64,000 nucleotides of DNA, taken from Eupeodes corollae. Taxonomy: Eukaryota; Arthropoda; Insecta; Diptera; Syrphidae. How positions within the stretch are numbered: the stretch's first letter is position 1; every line of letters starts with the position of its first letter. The notes under the pieces are model-generated. The model was not told where the DNA came from, did no database searches, and was given only the letters and a program-made list of their open reading frames with translations. The stretch spans positions 141,605,133-141,669,132 of the forward strand of contig NC_079148.1 in NCBI RefSeq assembly GCF_945859685.1, written 5' to 3'. Both the position numbers and the translations under genes were made by a program. Shown here one piece after another: positions 12,679-23,929 of this stretch.

Positions 12679-14769
12679 TACTACAGACTTCTTATATAAT
12701 GGCGCCAATTATTGAGGCAATTTTTACCAGCTGTCTTTACTTACCATGTTTCCTCGGCATGGAGAGAAGTTAAAGTTGTTTTTATACCTTAAGCAGGTAA
12801 ATGCCCCCAAGTCAATCCTAAATATCTACGACCTATAAGTCTATCATCATTCCTTCTTAAGACCTTGGAAAGATTGATTGTTATCCATTTAAGGGCAAGT
12901 ATTGATACAAGACTTCTGTCTTCGTCTCAACATGCCTACCGTAAAGGTAAATCGGTGGAAACAGCGTTACACTTTGTAGTACGCACCATCGAATATTCCC
13001 TCAATCATAAAGAGTTCACTATGGTTGTTTTCCATGACATTGAAGGTGCCTTTAACAACGTGGACACATGTGCAATCACATTTGCACTGAAATCTCTAAA
13101 TGTAGAGAGTTCGCTTCGGGAGTTAATTCATTTAATGCTTACTTAACATCGTAAAAGAACTCTTACAAAAGCCTTTGACAGGCTAATACTTTGGGCTGAT
13201 CGGTCTGGACTGGGTTTTAACCCACACAAAACCGATCTTGTCTTATTTTCGAGCAGATACAAAATTCCATTTGTCAACCCTCCCTTTATTAAAGTAATCC
13301 AATTAAATTTCTCAGACGAGGCTAAATACCTGGGTCTTGTCTTAGATTAAAACTGAATTGGAGATGCAACGTTCAGGAAAGAGTCAAAAAAGCTACTGAA
13401 GCTCTATTTTCTTGCAAAAAAGCTATTGGTAATAAATGGGGTTTACAACCCAGAATTACGCATTGGCTGAAGGCATCGGTAATTAGACCGATTTAAACGT
13501 ACGGTGTGGCAGTATGGTGGACTGCTTTAGAGAAAGGTGTAAACAGGGATAAGCTAAATAAAATCAAACGTTCAGCTTGCCTATGTACAAGCGGATCACT
13601 TCGCACCACTCCGTCTGTGGCACTGGAAACCTTACTCTACCTTACACCTCTCGACATATTTAGCAAACAAATAGCTGCAAGCTCTACTATTCGCCTCAAA
13701 GCTTCGTCCCAGTGGACTAACAACAACTAAGGTATTTAGTATCAATTCCAAAGCACACAGACTACACCATCCCCCAACTGCAATTCGACAGAAACTTCCA
13801 GATTTCTATACCTCCCAGATCTTTTTGGGAGGATAGGACATTCCTGGAGGATGAGTCAATTCATTTTTACACAGATGGGTCAAAAACAAAAGAAGGGGTT
13901 GGTGGAGGTGTGTACTCTGAACGACTGAAATTAAGTCTCTCATCCCGCCTTCCCAACCAGATGGAACTTTTGGTAAAAAAGGAAGTCTTGTCCTGGCTCA
14001 AAGAAAACGTGATATCAACGTCTGATATCCGTATTTTCTCTGATAGCCAGGCCGCTATCAAATCTCTGGACTCTGTCTCTAAAAATTTATAACAGACCAT
14101 AACTGTCGATCACCTCTAATGGAGATAGCGTAACAGTTTAATATTCACCTTTGCTGGGTGCCGGCCCATTGAGACATTCCAGGTAATTGTAAGGTAAGGC
14201 AGATGAACTCGCCAGGAACGGTACAGTACAGCCCATCCTAAAACGTTTGGCAAGTAATGGCATACCAATCGATACTTGTAAACTGCTGCTAATGCAAGAC
14301 GCTGTGAGGAGGGCAGGCACCAGGTGGAACAACATCACCACGTGTCAAGTCACAAAAAACATCTGGCTAAGTCTGGATTTAAAACGTTCATGGTGCTTGC
14401 TCTCTCTAAGCCGATCGCATATAACCTCGATAATAGGTGTCATAACCGGACACTGTCTAATAGGAAAGCACGCCACGAGACTAGGCGTATTCTCAAATGA
14501 CTTTTGCAGAAGCTGTATGGACGAGGAAGAGGAAAAAACGGTTCTTTATCTTCTCTGCACATGCCCTGCTCTAGCTCGAAAACGCAAGAATTACCTAGGA
14601 GAATTCTTCTTTAACGATCTAAACGGTATAATCAGCCTCTCACGTTTCGTAAGGGACTCAAGCTGGCTCCATTGAGCTTAGGAGGAATCCTCAAGATTCA
14701 TGTGGTATCACAATGGGCCATTAAACTGGCCTAAGTGTGTCTGTTTCCATCTTGGGCAGCCACTAACTA
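12679..14769 (+). mobile_element. I-like non-LTR retrotransposon, 5'-truncated copy 1
   Basis: It is bounded by the 9-bp direct repeat atcaactac at 12670-12678 and 14770-14778, read as the target-site duplication. It starts inside the reverse-transcriptase region, as expected for 5' truncation, and ends near ggcagccactaactaa. The 3' end resembles that of the copy at 30774-32570 (gtggtatcacaatggrcc and cagccact shared). Confidence 0.75.
12695..14675 (+). pseudogene. I-like ORF2 with RNase H, broken
   Basis: Order of blocks on the plus strand: the NPKYLRPISLSSFLLKTLERL block (about 12800-12880); 12865-13146 with SSQHAYRKGKSVETALHFVV and the first aspartate region FHDIEGAFNNVD; then a deletion that removes the YADD region; the thumb-like part TDLVLFSSRYKIP (about 13220); LGLVLD (about 13330); and 13506-13730 with the conserved AVWWTALEKGVNRDKLNKIK. 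An RNase H domain follows at about 13860-14090 (FYTDGSKT, then IRIFSDSQAAIKSL). 14247-14675 is a C-terminal region with a CxxC-type cluster (FCRSCMDEEEE...LCTCPAL). Several frameshifts and stops make it non-functional. RNase H after the reverse transcriptase is typical of the I superfamily. Confidence 0.75.
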
Positions 14770-15040
14770 ATCAACTACAATTTTTTTCGCGACGAATTAA
14801 TTTGTTTTCTTAAATTTATTAATATATGGTATTGAAAAGTAAAAGTATGCTTAATAAATCAAATAGAAATTATATTGCTATCGCTTTGTGAAGAATTTTG
14901 TGTGGAAATACGTCTTCAAACGTATATAAACTCACGTTTTGTAATTCATTCGTCATTCGTTAGTCGCGCTCATGTGAATACTGTAGATTGAACTAAGCTA
15001 GGATATGAACTGTGTGAAATGTTTTTGAGATCGGTTTTTT

Positions 15041-15360
15041 AACTTCCCATAGGAAGTTATTGTAATGGGTTCGATTTGTCAAATTGAAATTTTTGATATT
15101 TCTCGACGTTTCATGATCTCTAGAGTCGGAATAATAATGTACGTATGTCCGTTGGCGACGTTTTTTTTCGTCGTCGATAGCTCAAGAACCAGAAGAGATA
15201 TCGACTTCAAATACATTTTTTTATACAGATAATAATGCAGAAAGGTGCAGAAAGGGCTCTCAAGAAAATTTCGTGGGCGGTTTTTTTTACCAAAGCAGTT
15301 AAAAAAAAGTTAACACTAAATATCTCACGAACCAAGAGACTTGAATTTAATTTTATATTA
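15041..15360 (+). repeat. dispersed repeat family R, copy 1
   Basis: It begins with the near-palindrome aacttcccataggaagtt and continues through attgtaatgggttcgatttg, a ctcgacgtttc block, a run of T followed by cgtcgtcgatagctcaagaa, and agaagagatatcgacttcaa. The same sequence of blocks appears in inverse orientation at about 56300-56520. No coding potential. It lies directly against the Helitron 3' terminus at 15363, so it may be a neighbour or a companion of that element. Confidence 0.6.
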
Positions 15361-15362
15361 TA

Positions 15363-16570
15363 CTAGCTAACCCGGCAGGATTCGTACTGCCTCAATCGAT
15401 ACATAAGAGACCTAAACTTTTGTATAAATTAATTTCAAAACAATCAAAACGCATTGAATAAAAATGCATTTTTTTATTATTTTTTTCGACACATCATGTT
15501 GCCTGCTTAAAAAAACAGACTTTTCCTGAAATACTGGCTATTTATAAGGTTTAAATTTGTATTAACAGGCACACACTGTTATGGTACAATTTGTTAATCA
15601 ATTTAAAGCTTTCTCATAAACTATGTTTTTTTGTTTTGTGGTGCGTAAATAAACAAAGAAGACAGTTTTCCGACGCGCGAACACGCGACGTATAACTGTC
15701 CATGCACGAAACAGGGAAACTCTTAGTTGATTCCGCAAACTTCTTAAGACTGTCCTTGCGATTTATTTACTGTCATCGCAAAGGCTACTGGGAATTGTAA
15801 GCGTTTAAAATCGAATAGTAAATCGGTTGGAATCATTGGTATTCGCGGAATCAAGACATCCTCTCCTTTGTATTTTTCTTTTATGATTGATGCCTCAATG
15901 ACGTTAACCAGCTTTTTTACAACCAGTCTTATTCCATTGCATAGTCGAGGTTGATTAATGTTACGCAGCATGATGACAACTGATCCTAATTTTAACTGCA
16001 AATTGTGAGGTGGTAATCCAGGCAATTCCAGTAAATTTAATAACACCGTGGGATAGTGTCGACTGATTTGAAGGAAACCAACTGTCCTGGAAGAAAATTC
16101 TGAATGGTCGCATTGAGATCTTCATCATCTTTATTTTTCGCTGCCAATATTGCTCGTTCACCCAGCCAATTATGTTTATTGAACTTTTGCGCTATATCTG
16201 GAAAAAAACACGCTGAATACGCTAATCTTTTGAATCTGTGATGTGACAGAAATCTGTGGGTAATGTGATGAATCCGGTCGAGGTATCCGTTGCAACTTTA
16301 TCATTTCCAATATCTAACAACTGCTTCGCAAACACATTTGCAGTTTCATCATGTTGCAAAAATACTCGCACGTTAGTTGTTAATTGGAGTGTATTTACGT
16401 ACTGCCACAAATTCGATGATTTTAGTCATGCATTTAGTTCATCCGCAACAGTTGATGGGGGAATAACAGAATCATGGCAACACCAAAAATCTTTCAAGGT
16501 TCTGTCCAGCGCCTCCAGTGACCTCTTATGGGCCATTGTGCATTCATCAAATTGTATTTGTTTGTATAAG
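15363..16570 (-). mobile_element. Helitron 3' half
   Basis: On the minus strand the element ends at 15363 with ...gggttagCTAG followed by T, preceded by a short hairpin (ggcag...ctgcc, 15371-15391). CTAG-type ends with a terminal hairpin and insertion next to T are typical of Helitrons. The helicase remnant upstream runs in the same orientation. No 5' TC terminus is found to the right, so the copy is truncated. Confidence 0.7.
15700..16560 (-). pseudogene. Helitron Pif1-like helicase, C-terminal remnant
   Basis: On the minus strand from about 16560 downward: CTMAHKRSLEALDRTLKDFW (helicase motif II region); then, after a deletion that removes motif III, a join to VIPPSTVADELNA; then LWQYVNTLQLTTNVRV; then LLDIGNDKVATDTSTGFITLP (16222-16410). 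15744-16046 contains LKLGSVVIMLRNINQPRLCNG and AMTVNKSQGQS, the motif VI region. Farther on, a different frame reads CSRVGKLSSLFIYAP. Frameshifts and stops separate the blocks. The intact protein is the Rep-helicase that drives rolling-circle transposition; only the helicase end is represented here. Confidence 0.75.
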
Positions 16571-16639
16571 AAATATAATCTTTTAAGAAATGCAAGTAAA
16601 ATTGGTAAAAGTTGGTTAACGACTAAAAAACCTCGTTAG

Positions 16640-17138
16640 CAAAAATAGATTTTGAAATCAAAAAATCATATTCAAAATATTGTTATTAACTTTAAATTTT
16701 TTTAGAATCATTAAATTGACAACTTTCATTTTACAAAACACGAAAACCTACAAACCTTTTAAGAAAGACAAATCGACAAACAGGATGGGAAATTATCAGT
16801 GTAGGTCGCATACCAGCCTATTTTTTAAAAAGTTTTTAATTCAGATTTCCATGCGATTTGCTTACGCCAGACTTTTTGACCTTTTTTTTTAAGTTTATCG
16901 TTATGTTAATAACATAATAAATAGGAATTATTTTATCATTAAAAAAGGTAACAGAGCAGGAATTATTGCTATCATAAGTTTAATATAACATATTTAAACT
17001 AAAGTCTTTAGGAGTAGTAGTATGTTCAGTCTATAGATTGGTTCCCTCCTCCTCAGTGGTTTTTAACTGCCTTTTTATTTTTGTAAGCACTATAATCTGT
17101 TCCTAGCTTGTCTATGGAAAAATATCTCTAGCTTCTAT
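16640..17138. other. intergenic, no gene seen
   Basis: A+T-rich spacer between the Helitron remnant and the RTE-like LINE. Only short low-complexity frames. Confidence 0.4.
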
Positions 17139-18925
17139 ACAAGAGGCATACAAAAGGAGCTGCTCGCAACGTCTACGAGCAGAAGAGGAGATAGGAACAC
17201 CGGCTTCTTAGATGGAAAAAAAGAGAACATGAAAAGCGAGTGATCGAGGAGATAGAGGGATGCTACAACAGGAATGAGGTTCGTAAATTTTACCAAAAGG
17301 TAAAAAAACCTCCCAAGCGTATCAGCCACGAACCGAAGCCTGTAAAGACGATAAGGGGAACATCGTAATAGAACCGCAGTCGATGCTGAGAATATGGAAA
17401 GGCCACTTATCCAAATTATATAACGGCAATGACAAACCGAATTCCGCTGTAAGGGAGATAGAACCACTCAACCTCGGCGACGTAGATCAACAATTCCGCC
17501 TACCCGACCTTGACGAAGTGAAGATAGCTATATCTAAACTTAAGTCAAACAAAGCTGCTGGAGCTATAACGGCATAGCTGCCGAACTATTCAAAGCAGCA
17601 GGCGATGAATCGGTAGGGAGCATGCACCAACTTATTTGCAAAATATGGTCGGAAGAAAGCATGCCCGATGAGTGGAATTTCAGCATAGTATGTCCGATAC
17701 ATACGAAAGAAGACCCTCTCAACTGCGCCAACTACAGAAGCATCAGTCTCCTTAACATTGCGTATAAGATCCTCTCTGCCGTATTATGTGAACGTCTGAA
17801 ATTATTCCTCAACAACCTGATTGGTTCTTATCAGTGTGGCTTCAGACCAGGAAAGTCCACTATCGACCAAATATTCACACTATGGCAGATCTTGGAAAGA
17901 ACCCAGGAACTTCAAATCGATACCCACAATCTGTTTATCGATTTTAAAGCCGCGTATGACAGCATCCATAGGGAAGAGCTCTACCGAGCAATGTCTTGTT
18001 TTGGCATCCCTGTCAAACTTATACGTTTGTGCAGAATGACGATGGAGAGCACGCTGCTCTATCAAGGTCGGAAAAAATTTTACCGATCTATTTGATGTCA
18101 AAAAAGGGTTTAGACAAGGCGATACACTGTCATGCGACTTCTTCAACATGGTTCCGGAAAGAATTGTGCAAAATTCAACTATCAACACTAGAGGCACAAT
18201 CTTCCAAAGGTCCATTCAATTACTATATTATATTGACATAATTGGAAGATCAAATCGTGAGGTCAGTGGAGCGTTTTTGAGCGCTGCGACGGAAGCGAAG
18301 AAGATGGGTTTAGTGGTCAATGAGGGCAAGACCAAGTTAATGCTGTTATCAAAAAAGGGCATTGAACAAAACTTTACCATGAACAGCTATAACTACGAGG
18401 TAGTTAAGGACTTTGTCTACCTACCAACGACAACAGTGCTGAAACCAAACTAAGAATAACTCTTGCAAATCGCTGCTTCTTTTGACTTAGAAGGCAATTG
18501 AGAAGTAAAGGCCTCTCTCGAGCATCTGAAATCACCATCTATAAGACACTCATCATCCCGATTCTCATCTATGGCGCTGAGGCCTGGACCCTGTCAAAGA
18601 AAGATGAGAGCGTCTTAGGATGCTTCGAGAGAAAAATTCTTCGGGTGATTTTCGGTCCCGTACGCATAGATGGAGAACGGAGGAGAAGATATAACGACGA
18701 ACTGTACGGGCTGTACAGCGACACTGACGTAGTTAGTAGAATTAAAGTCCAACGGCTTAGATGGCTAGGTCATGTAGAGCGGATGGACATCAACGCTCCA
18801 GCCCGGAAGGTATTCGAATCCAATCCTGAGGCACGGCGCAGTAGAGGAAGACCGCGACTCAGGTGGCTCACCCAGGTGGGAAAGGACCTCAACCAACTTG
18901 GCCTGCGAGCTGGAGACAGCTAGCT
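17139..18925 (+). pseudogene. RTE-like reverse transcriptase ORF, broken
   Basis: Blocks in order: a basic linker EHEKRVIEEIEGCYNRNEVRKFYQ (about 17220-17310); 17383-17577 with LDEVKIAISKLKSNKAAGA, where a small deletion at the expected PGADGI site shifts the frame; 17622-18095 with CANYRSISLLNIAYKILSAV, SYQCGFRPGKSTIDQIFTL and the first palm motif LFIDFKAAYDSI; a shift, then FDVKKGFRQGDTLSCDFFN. The catalytic YADD has decayed to YYIDIIG near 18225. 18148-18453 carries ATEAKKMGLVVNEGKTKLM. 18498-18923 is a well-kept C-terminal block with LIPILIYGAEAWTL, then VQRLRWLGHVERM and GRPRLRW. At least three frameshifts; not functional. Confidence 0.8.
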
Positions 18926-19009
18926 AGGGACCGAGCTGGCTGGAGACGCATGTTGGTTGAGGCCCAGGTCCGCCCCGGACTGTAGCACCACCTTAAGTAA
19001 GTAAGTAAG
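17139..19009 (+). mobile_element. RTE-like non-LTR retrotransposon, 5'-truncated copy
   Basis: It is the longest RTE-like copy in the window. It ends in a short microsatellite tail, taagtaagtaagtaag (about 18994-19009), which is also seen at the end of the copy at 2021-2520. A 6-bp direct repeat, ttctat, flanks it at 17133-17138 and 19010-19015; this is short and may be chance. The 5' part with the endonuclease is absent. RTE clade membership is tentative. Confidence 0.7.
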
Positions 19010-19015
19010 TTCTAT

Positions 19016-21030
19016 GTTTGGACTATTTGAGGATGTGGATCCTTTTGTATTGCCTTACTTGATTTATCTTGAGTCAAAACTTTTAAAAATACTTTGTCCC
19101 ACAAAATCAGTAAAGAAATCGGTAATGTTTAATGTCTTTCTTCAAAAACTTTCTAAATAAGTTTCGGACGTTGATTTTCAATTTGGATGCATATTTCTTT
19201 GAAAACTGACTCAATGAAAAACATTGCATACAAAAATTTGACTGCCCAACAACAAAATTTCATTTCACGTTTTGGATTTTCAATTTCCACGACTATATCT
19301 AAAATTATATTTCCGTGACTGTTCACTGCTCTATGGGACATTAAGAATGTACCTGCTCAAATAATTAATGGCCAGAGCCTTTAATAAATTTCTTGAAGAG
19401 AGAGAGAGTACTAAGAAATTTCTTTTCATTAATTGTGTCATAAATCCACCAAAATCACAAAAAATTAATAAATATACTTCCACTAAGTTTTATAGCACCA
19501 CACAAAAATTTGTCAGAATGAAATCCATAAAACCTCCTGACAACTTTTAATTACAAAAAGCAAAGCAAAATATACATAAATGAAACGGATTGTATCATAA
19601 AACCCAACCATCATTTATAACTACCTAATACCTTACCTACCTAAGACGCAAAGGAAATATATCTAAAGTCGAAGTTGCCTTTCTAAAAATATGCTCTTCC
19701 ACCTCAAAGCACAAACAGCTTATATTCGTTACTTTATATTTATAAATGTACCCACCTATATAGTTGGATTAAAATCCATTTTCCCAAATCCCCCAAGAAC
19801 ATCCTTTCTATACCCCCCATAATAATATTATTTTATGTATCTAAAAATTAACTCTATATTTGAATTAGTATTTGCTCATCCTTGAAAATATATAAATTAT
19901 GATTTCTTGTTTCAATTCATAACCCTCTCACACTAAAGTTTATTATCCTTTTCCCAAAAACAAAATGCCTGCCTTTTCAATAACGTTTTAACCCAATTAG
20001 GATGTAGAATGTCTCCTTTAAGTGTCATCTCCAAGTTTATATTCAATATAATTTCCCCCTTTCATACAGACTGAGATAGTGTTCTGAATTTCTATCATTG
20101 ACAGACAGGACAAATGTTTTCCATTTGACAATTTAATCCGTTTTTGAACTCTGGATGAAAACAAGGATAAGAAAAAAATGAGAATTTCCAAATTTTCCAG
20201 GACGAACCTAACAAATTTCACCCCTCGGGATATGATTTTCTAATTTAAATCTACAAAATCAAAGGAAACATCAATTTAACCACAAACAAAAGTTAAATAA
20301 ATCAAAAAGGATACAAAATCTGTTAAATCCAAAAAACCCTTTCCTTTGACGTGAAGCAAAGATAAAAAAATACTGAATACTTCAACAGAGAATCTCAAAA
20401 TCAAGGCACAAAGCAAAGGGTTTGAACGTACAAAAAGAAAAAACAACCACCAGCACGACCTCCATTCGCCATCATGAATCACGAATTAGATTCAATCTGT
20501 CTCAACACGGAAGTAATTCCAAATCATAAGAATCTCAATGAATACATTAAACTGACAGCTCGGTGGCGCTGGTGGTGGCGGCGTGCGTGGAGTGTTAGAC
20601 GTTCGTGGAGCGGTAAGGGCTGCTCTAAGGGAGGGTAACTGGGTGATGGTGACAAAAACTCGATTTCCATTTTGTATTCCAATCATGTGGCCACACAATG
20701 GGAAGGCCATCAGAGCGAACCTCCTGTTACTCCTTTCGTCCCTTAAAAGCTAATATCACGTATCTTTGAATTTCAATAAGCCAGTTTTAATGTAATTCTC
20801 TTCAGTGCGGCCCATCAGCATTCTGGCGCTGCCATGGCGTCGTCGTTCGGAGGGCTTTGATGGCATTGGCAACCTGCAAAACGATGTTCATTTTTCTGCA
20901 ACTATCCCAATACTCCCAATGCCACCCCTTACACCCTTTCTCTAAACTATTGCATTGTAGTGCTTTTTACAATAAGCTAACGGTGTAGAAAAGGTAACTA
21001 CATCTTTTCTGCTTATACCTACCTGCATTT
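19016..21030. other. long intergenic stretch, no gene assigned
   Basis: Mostly A+T-rich. The part at about 20490-20890 is richer in G+C and contains a 73-codon minus-strand frame with a TPPPPAPPS proline run; I do not recognise it and give it no function. No other coding signal. Confidence 0.35.
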
Positions 21031-21059
21031 ATAGGGTGTTTTTCTTAATAGTATATAAC

Positions 21060-21300
21060 CCGTGACATGATGGACTGTCATGCTAGAGGTCTTGGGTTCA
21101 ATCGCTGCCTGTGCCATCTAAAGTTTTTTTCACGGGTACTTCCTCTTTCGAGGAATTGACAAATCCTCTAAACTTAAAAACTGATAACTTAAAACTGTAG
21201 GTCCCCTCTATCCCTGCAACATAACTCGCACACAGGATTGGTTGAGAGTTGTAAGTCATTAGGACCACGGACTGCTACGCCACCCAATTTTTTTTATTTT
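21060..21300 (+). mobile_element. tRNA-derived SINE, copy 1
   Basis: It is flanked by tatataac at 21052-21059 and 21301-21308, read as the target duplication. It begins at cccgtgacatgatgg, slightly shorter at the 5' end than the other copies, and has a small deletion across the box A region. The box B region reads gggttcaatcgct, degenerate. The body (cacgggtacttcctctttcgagg, aactgtaggtcccctc, ctcgcacacagga) matches the other copies at 34493, 40551 and 48871. It ends in a T-rich tract. Confidence 0.75.
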
Positions 21301-21559
21301 TATATAACTTTAAGTTGGCAAGCACTATTTTGACTGACAGCCATTTTGACAGCTGTCAAGTGATTGATTTACTTCAAAATCAAAAGGCGGACGCCTGAAC
21401 GACACTTCTAAATTTGAAATACTTAATCGTACGTAATCGATACGTCAATAAACAAAAGTACGAGTGTTTGGAGTGAACATAATTCTCAGAAGTATTTTAA
21501 GACACCTTTACATCCTCAAAAACTGAAGGTTCATGGTCCGTATTATATGAAAGGAAACG

Positions 21560-21793
21560 TTTAGTAATCTCAATGTTTAACGTTACGAACCTGTGTATTT
21601 TAATTCAACCACAAGATCCTGCGATTTAACTCTGCTTGACTATTTTCTATGGGAACATGCAAAGTTCCTTTTTAACGCCGCCGGTAGGACCAAACAAATT
21701 AACCGCTTTCTTTTCGGTATAAGGCAAAAAATTGCACCACCAGATTATAGACTACGTCATCAGTGGTGGTTATATTCCAAAAATCATATTTAA
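21560..21793 (+). pseudogene. mariner-like transposase fragment
   Basis: The frame at 21593-21793 contains TRSCDLTLLDYFLWEHAK, matching the third catalytic aspartate block of mariner-type transposases (usually RSCDLTPLDYFLW). The rest diverges from the family pattern. It is too short for any activity and lies in the right half of the element bounded at 21034 and 21907. Confidence 0.65.
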
Positions 21794-21907
21794 ATTATAA
21801 AACCAGGAATTATAATTCGAATAAAGTAAATTTCATGTCACTTTAAAAATATCATCTTTGTTTTATTAAATTTGAAAGTTCTACATCTTTAGAAAAGAAA
21901 ACACCCT

Positions 21908-23032
21908 TTGTTATGTATATTTTTTTTGTTGAGACAGGTAAGTTAGGTTAGGTACTCGAACCTGTTCGAAGGTCCTTTTGTTACTAGTTACTCAACGCCA
22001 TTGCCATAACATCGCTATATGGTGTGCCGTTATGTGTACGTGACATAGAAAATTACATAAACCCCGAGGAGGAGGAACAAGGAATTGCAGCTGCAGCTGG
22101 AAGAGTGCATCTCTTACATGGTTCGGTGGTGTTAAAACAACATGGTCGTTGTTTGTGGTGTCATTTTGGGTGCAACGCCATCCCTGACTCATCCTGTAAC
22201 TCTATCAGAGTATTTCTATACCCTCGCTACCTCCCTTCGGGTCATTGAAATAGGATCAATGCCAATATAAAGTGGGTTGTGGTCGAGAGGTATAAGCGAA
22301 CACAAAAGTTGCTAACGCTGATATTGAGCTTGAGTTCTATACTCCACCTCCACCTACTCCTATTCCTATAGCTTCCATATGGATGATTAGAGTTGGAATT
22401 TCTCTAGTTTTTAGGGGATGTGGTGGAGGGTTTTTGCAAGGTGGTTTTGCCGGATAAATGCGGTCAAAGATATCAATGTTTAAAAATAACTCGAATTGAG
22501 AACAGAGAATCTGTTTCTTTTTTCTTAATGTTGTTGTTGTTATGTTTTTGCTTCCAGTTGATGAGGACGACGAAAACAACAACGAGGGTGAGTGGATATC
22601 TGGTATGTGTATGGTGTATCTGACAGATGGACGAATGATGGTCATTGGTTATGTGGTTCTGGAGCTGGAGATGGGGCACATCAATGCCAGATAAGGAGAT
22701 TTATTTAAACTGTTCAAGCTGTTGTGTTTCTTTTTCTTGGTATTTTGACTAAACTTTAAGTTTAACAAAAGGAGTTAAATAGATAAAAGACCATGTTGTG
22801 TGAAATTTAATCAAGTCTTAAATATGTTCGTAGATTATTTTAACGACTGTTTTCAGAACTTGTACTAGAAAATAGTCGTGACAATTTCTGTGAAGATACA
22901 AAACAAAACACATGCAAGCTAAGACATACCCACACCTCTCTCCTTTTAATTAAAGATTAAGTTTAACAATCAAATTTGTTAAAATATGTCAAACTTGTGT
23001 GGTGAAATATTTAAAAAGAATTTACGTATGCA
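21908..23032. other. intergenic, no gene assigned
   Basis: A patch of more balanced composition lies at about 22020-22290, with short overlapping frames on both strands and no recognisable domain. A microsatellite-like gttgttgtt/aacaac region lies near 22530-22590. No mobile element recognised. Confidence 0.35.
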
Positions 23033-23035
23033 TAA

Positions 23036-23379
23036 GACTACGTTCAGACGACCATATTTTTCTCGTTATTTGTACCACACGTAGCCCATGCGGGAAAATC
23101 CCGTATTCGAGAAATAATTTTTCCGTATACCGTACAAACTTATCACTACGATTCAATTCGATTTTTTCACGTACGGGTTTTGAGGAGTGGCAGGGAACAC
23201 TGGGGACCATGATGACGATGGTCGGTTGACTACCGAAAGTGCTGTGTCCCCTGCCACGCCTCAAAACCCGTACGTGAAAAAATCGAATCCAATATTTCTC
23301 GTGTGAAACGCCGTCTCGTATTCGATAAGACCGCATACGTGAAAAAATCGAATCGAATAGTCGCCGTCTGAACGTAGCC
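23036..23379. mobile_element. MITE with long internal hairpin (TAA duplication)
   Basis: Ends: gactacgttcagacg at 23036-23050 and cgtctgaacgtagcc at 23365-23379, flanked by TAA at 23033-23035 and 23380-23382. Inside, two arms of about 39 bp (attcgattttttcacgtacg... near 23156-23195, and its complement near 23250-23290) pair with one mismatch around a loop that itself holds gaccat...atggtc. There is no coding capacity. TAA duplications are characteristic of PIF/Harbinger elements, so that superfamily is a reasonable inference. Confidence 0.75.
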
Positions 23380-23382
23380 TAA

Positions 23383-23929
23383 AGGTACAATCATTTCGTG
23401 GTTTCAAGTTGGCATCTCTGGCATTTGACGTCTGTCAAACTCAGCTGTCATTTGAAGAGTCATAATTCTCTCTATAGCGAGTTTAAATTTGTTCCCCTTC
23501 CCATTAAGAAATGTCCCATACGAATTAGGTTCTTTATAACGAAATTCTCTATAGCGCAATTCCCTTTTGCCACATTTTAAGGAATGAATGCAAAATTTTA
23601 AAGTTTGCTTAAGAAAGTTCAAACAAAAGCAAAAAAAAACTAAGAAAAACAAAATACGGAAAAGTGGATAGAGCAATGTTAAAATGGGTGCAGATAAACA
23701 GGAAAAGGAATTTACCACTCTCGGGCTCTATTATCAAACAAAACGCTAATTTTTGTATTAATCTTTGGGACAGCATAATTTGAAAGGCAGTAATGGATGG
23801 CTGGATAAATTTAAAACACGGTAAGCTAGAAAATTACTTCACAACTTTTAAAGATAGATTAGATATGATTTTAGTTCTTTAGTTCATTATAATGAATATA
23901 TATGAAATTATATATGAAAAATGTTCTCT
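23383..23929. other. intergenic, no gene seen
   Basis: A+T-rich, with nothing recognisable before the minus-strand LINE 3' region. Confidence 0.35.

Larger units (their letters stand above)
12264..14980. mobile_element. inverted-repeat DNA element split by an I-like LINE
   Basis: ttcacatgagcacgaccaac (from 12266) matches the reverse complement of 14957-14978, with two mismatches in 22 bp. A second inner pair is exact over 15 bp: ttaattcgtcgcgaa at 12524-12538 and its complement at 14786-14800. Removing the LINE inserted at 12679-14769 leaves a unit of roughly 620 bp with inverted ends. No transposase is visible, so it would be non-autonomous. I see no clear target duplication and cannot assign a superfamily. 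Confidence 0.45.
21034..21907 (+). mobile_element. mariner-like DNA transposon remnant with a SINE inside
   Basis: Terminal inverted repeats: gggtgtttttctt (21034-21046), preceded by TA, and aagaaaacaccc near 21895-21906. The plus strand carries a short transposase relic near the right end. A SINE was inserted 13-25 bp inside the left terminus (21060-21300). Removing it leaves about 630 bp, so most of the transposase gene has been deleted. Confidence 0.65.
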
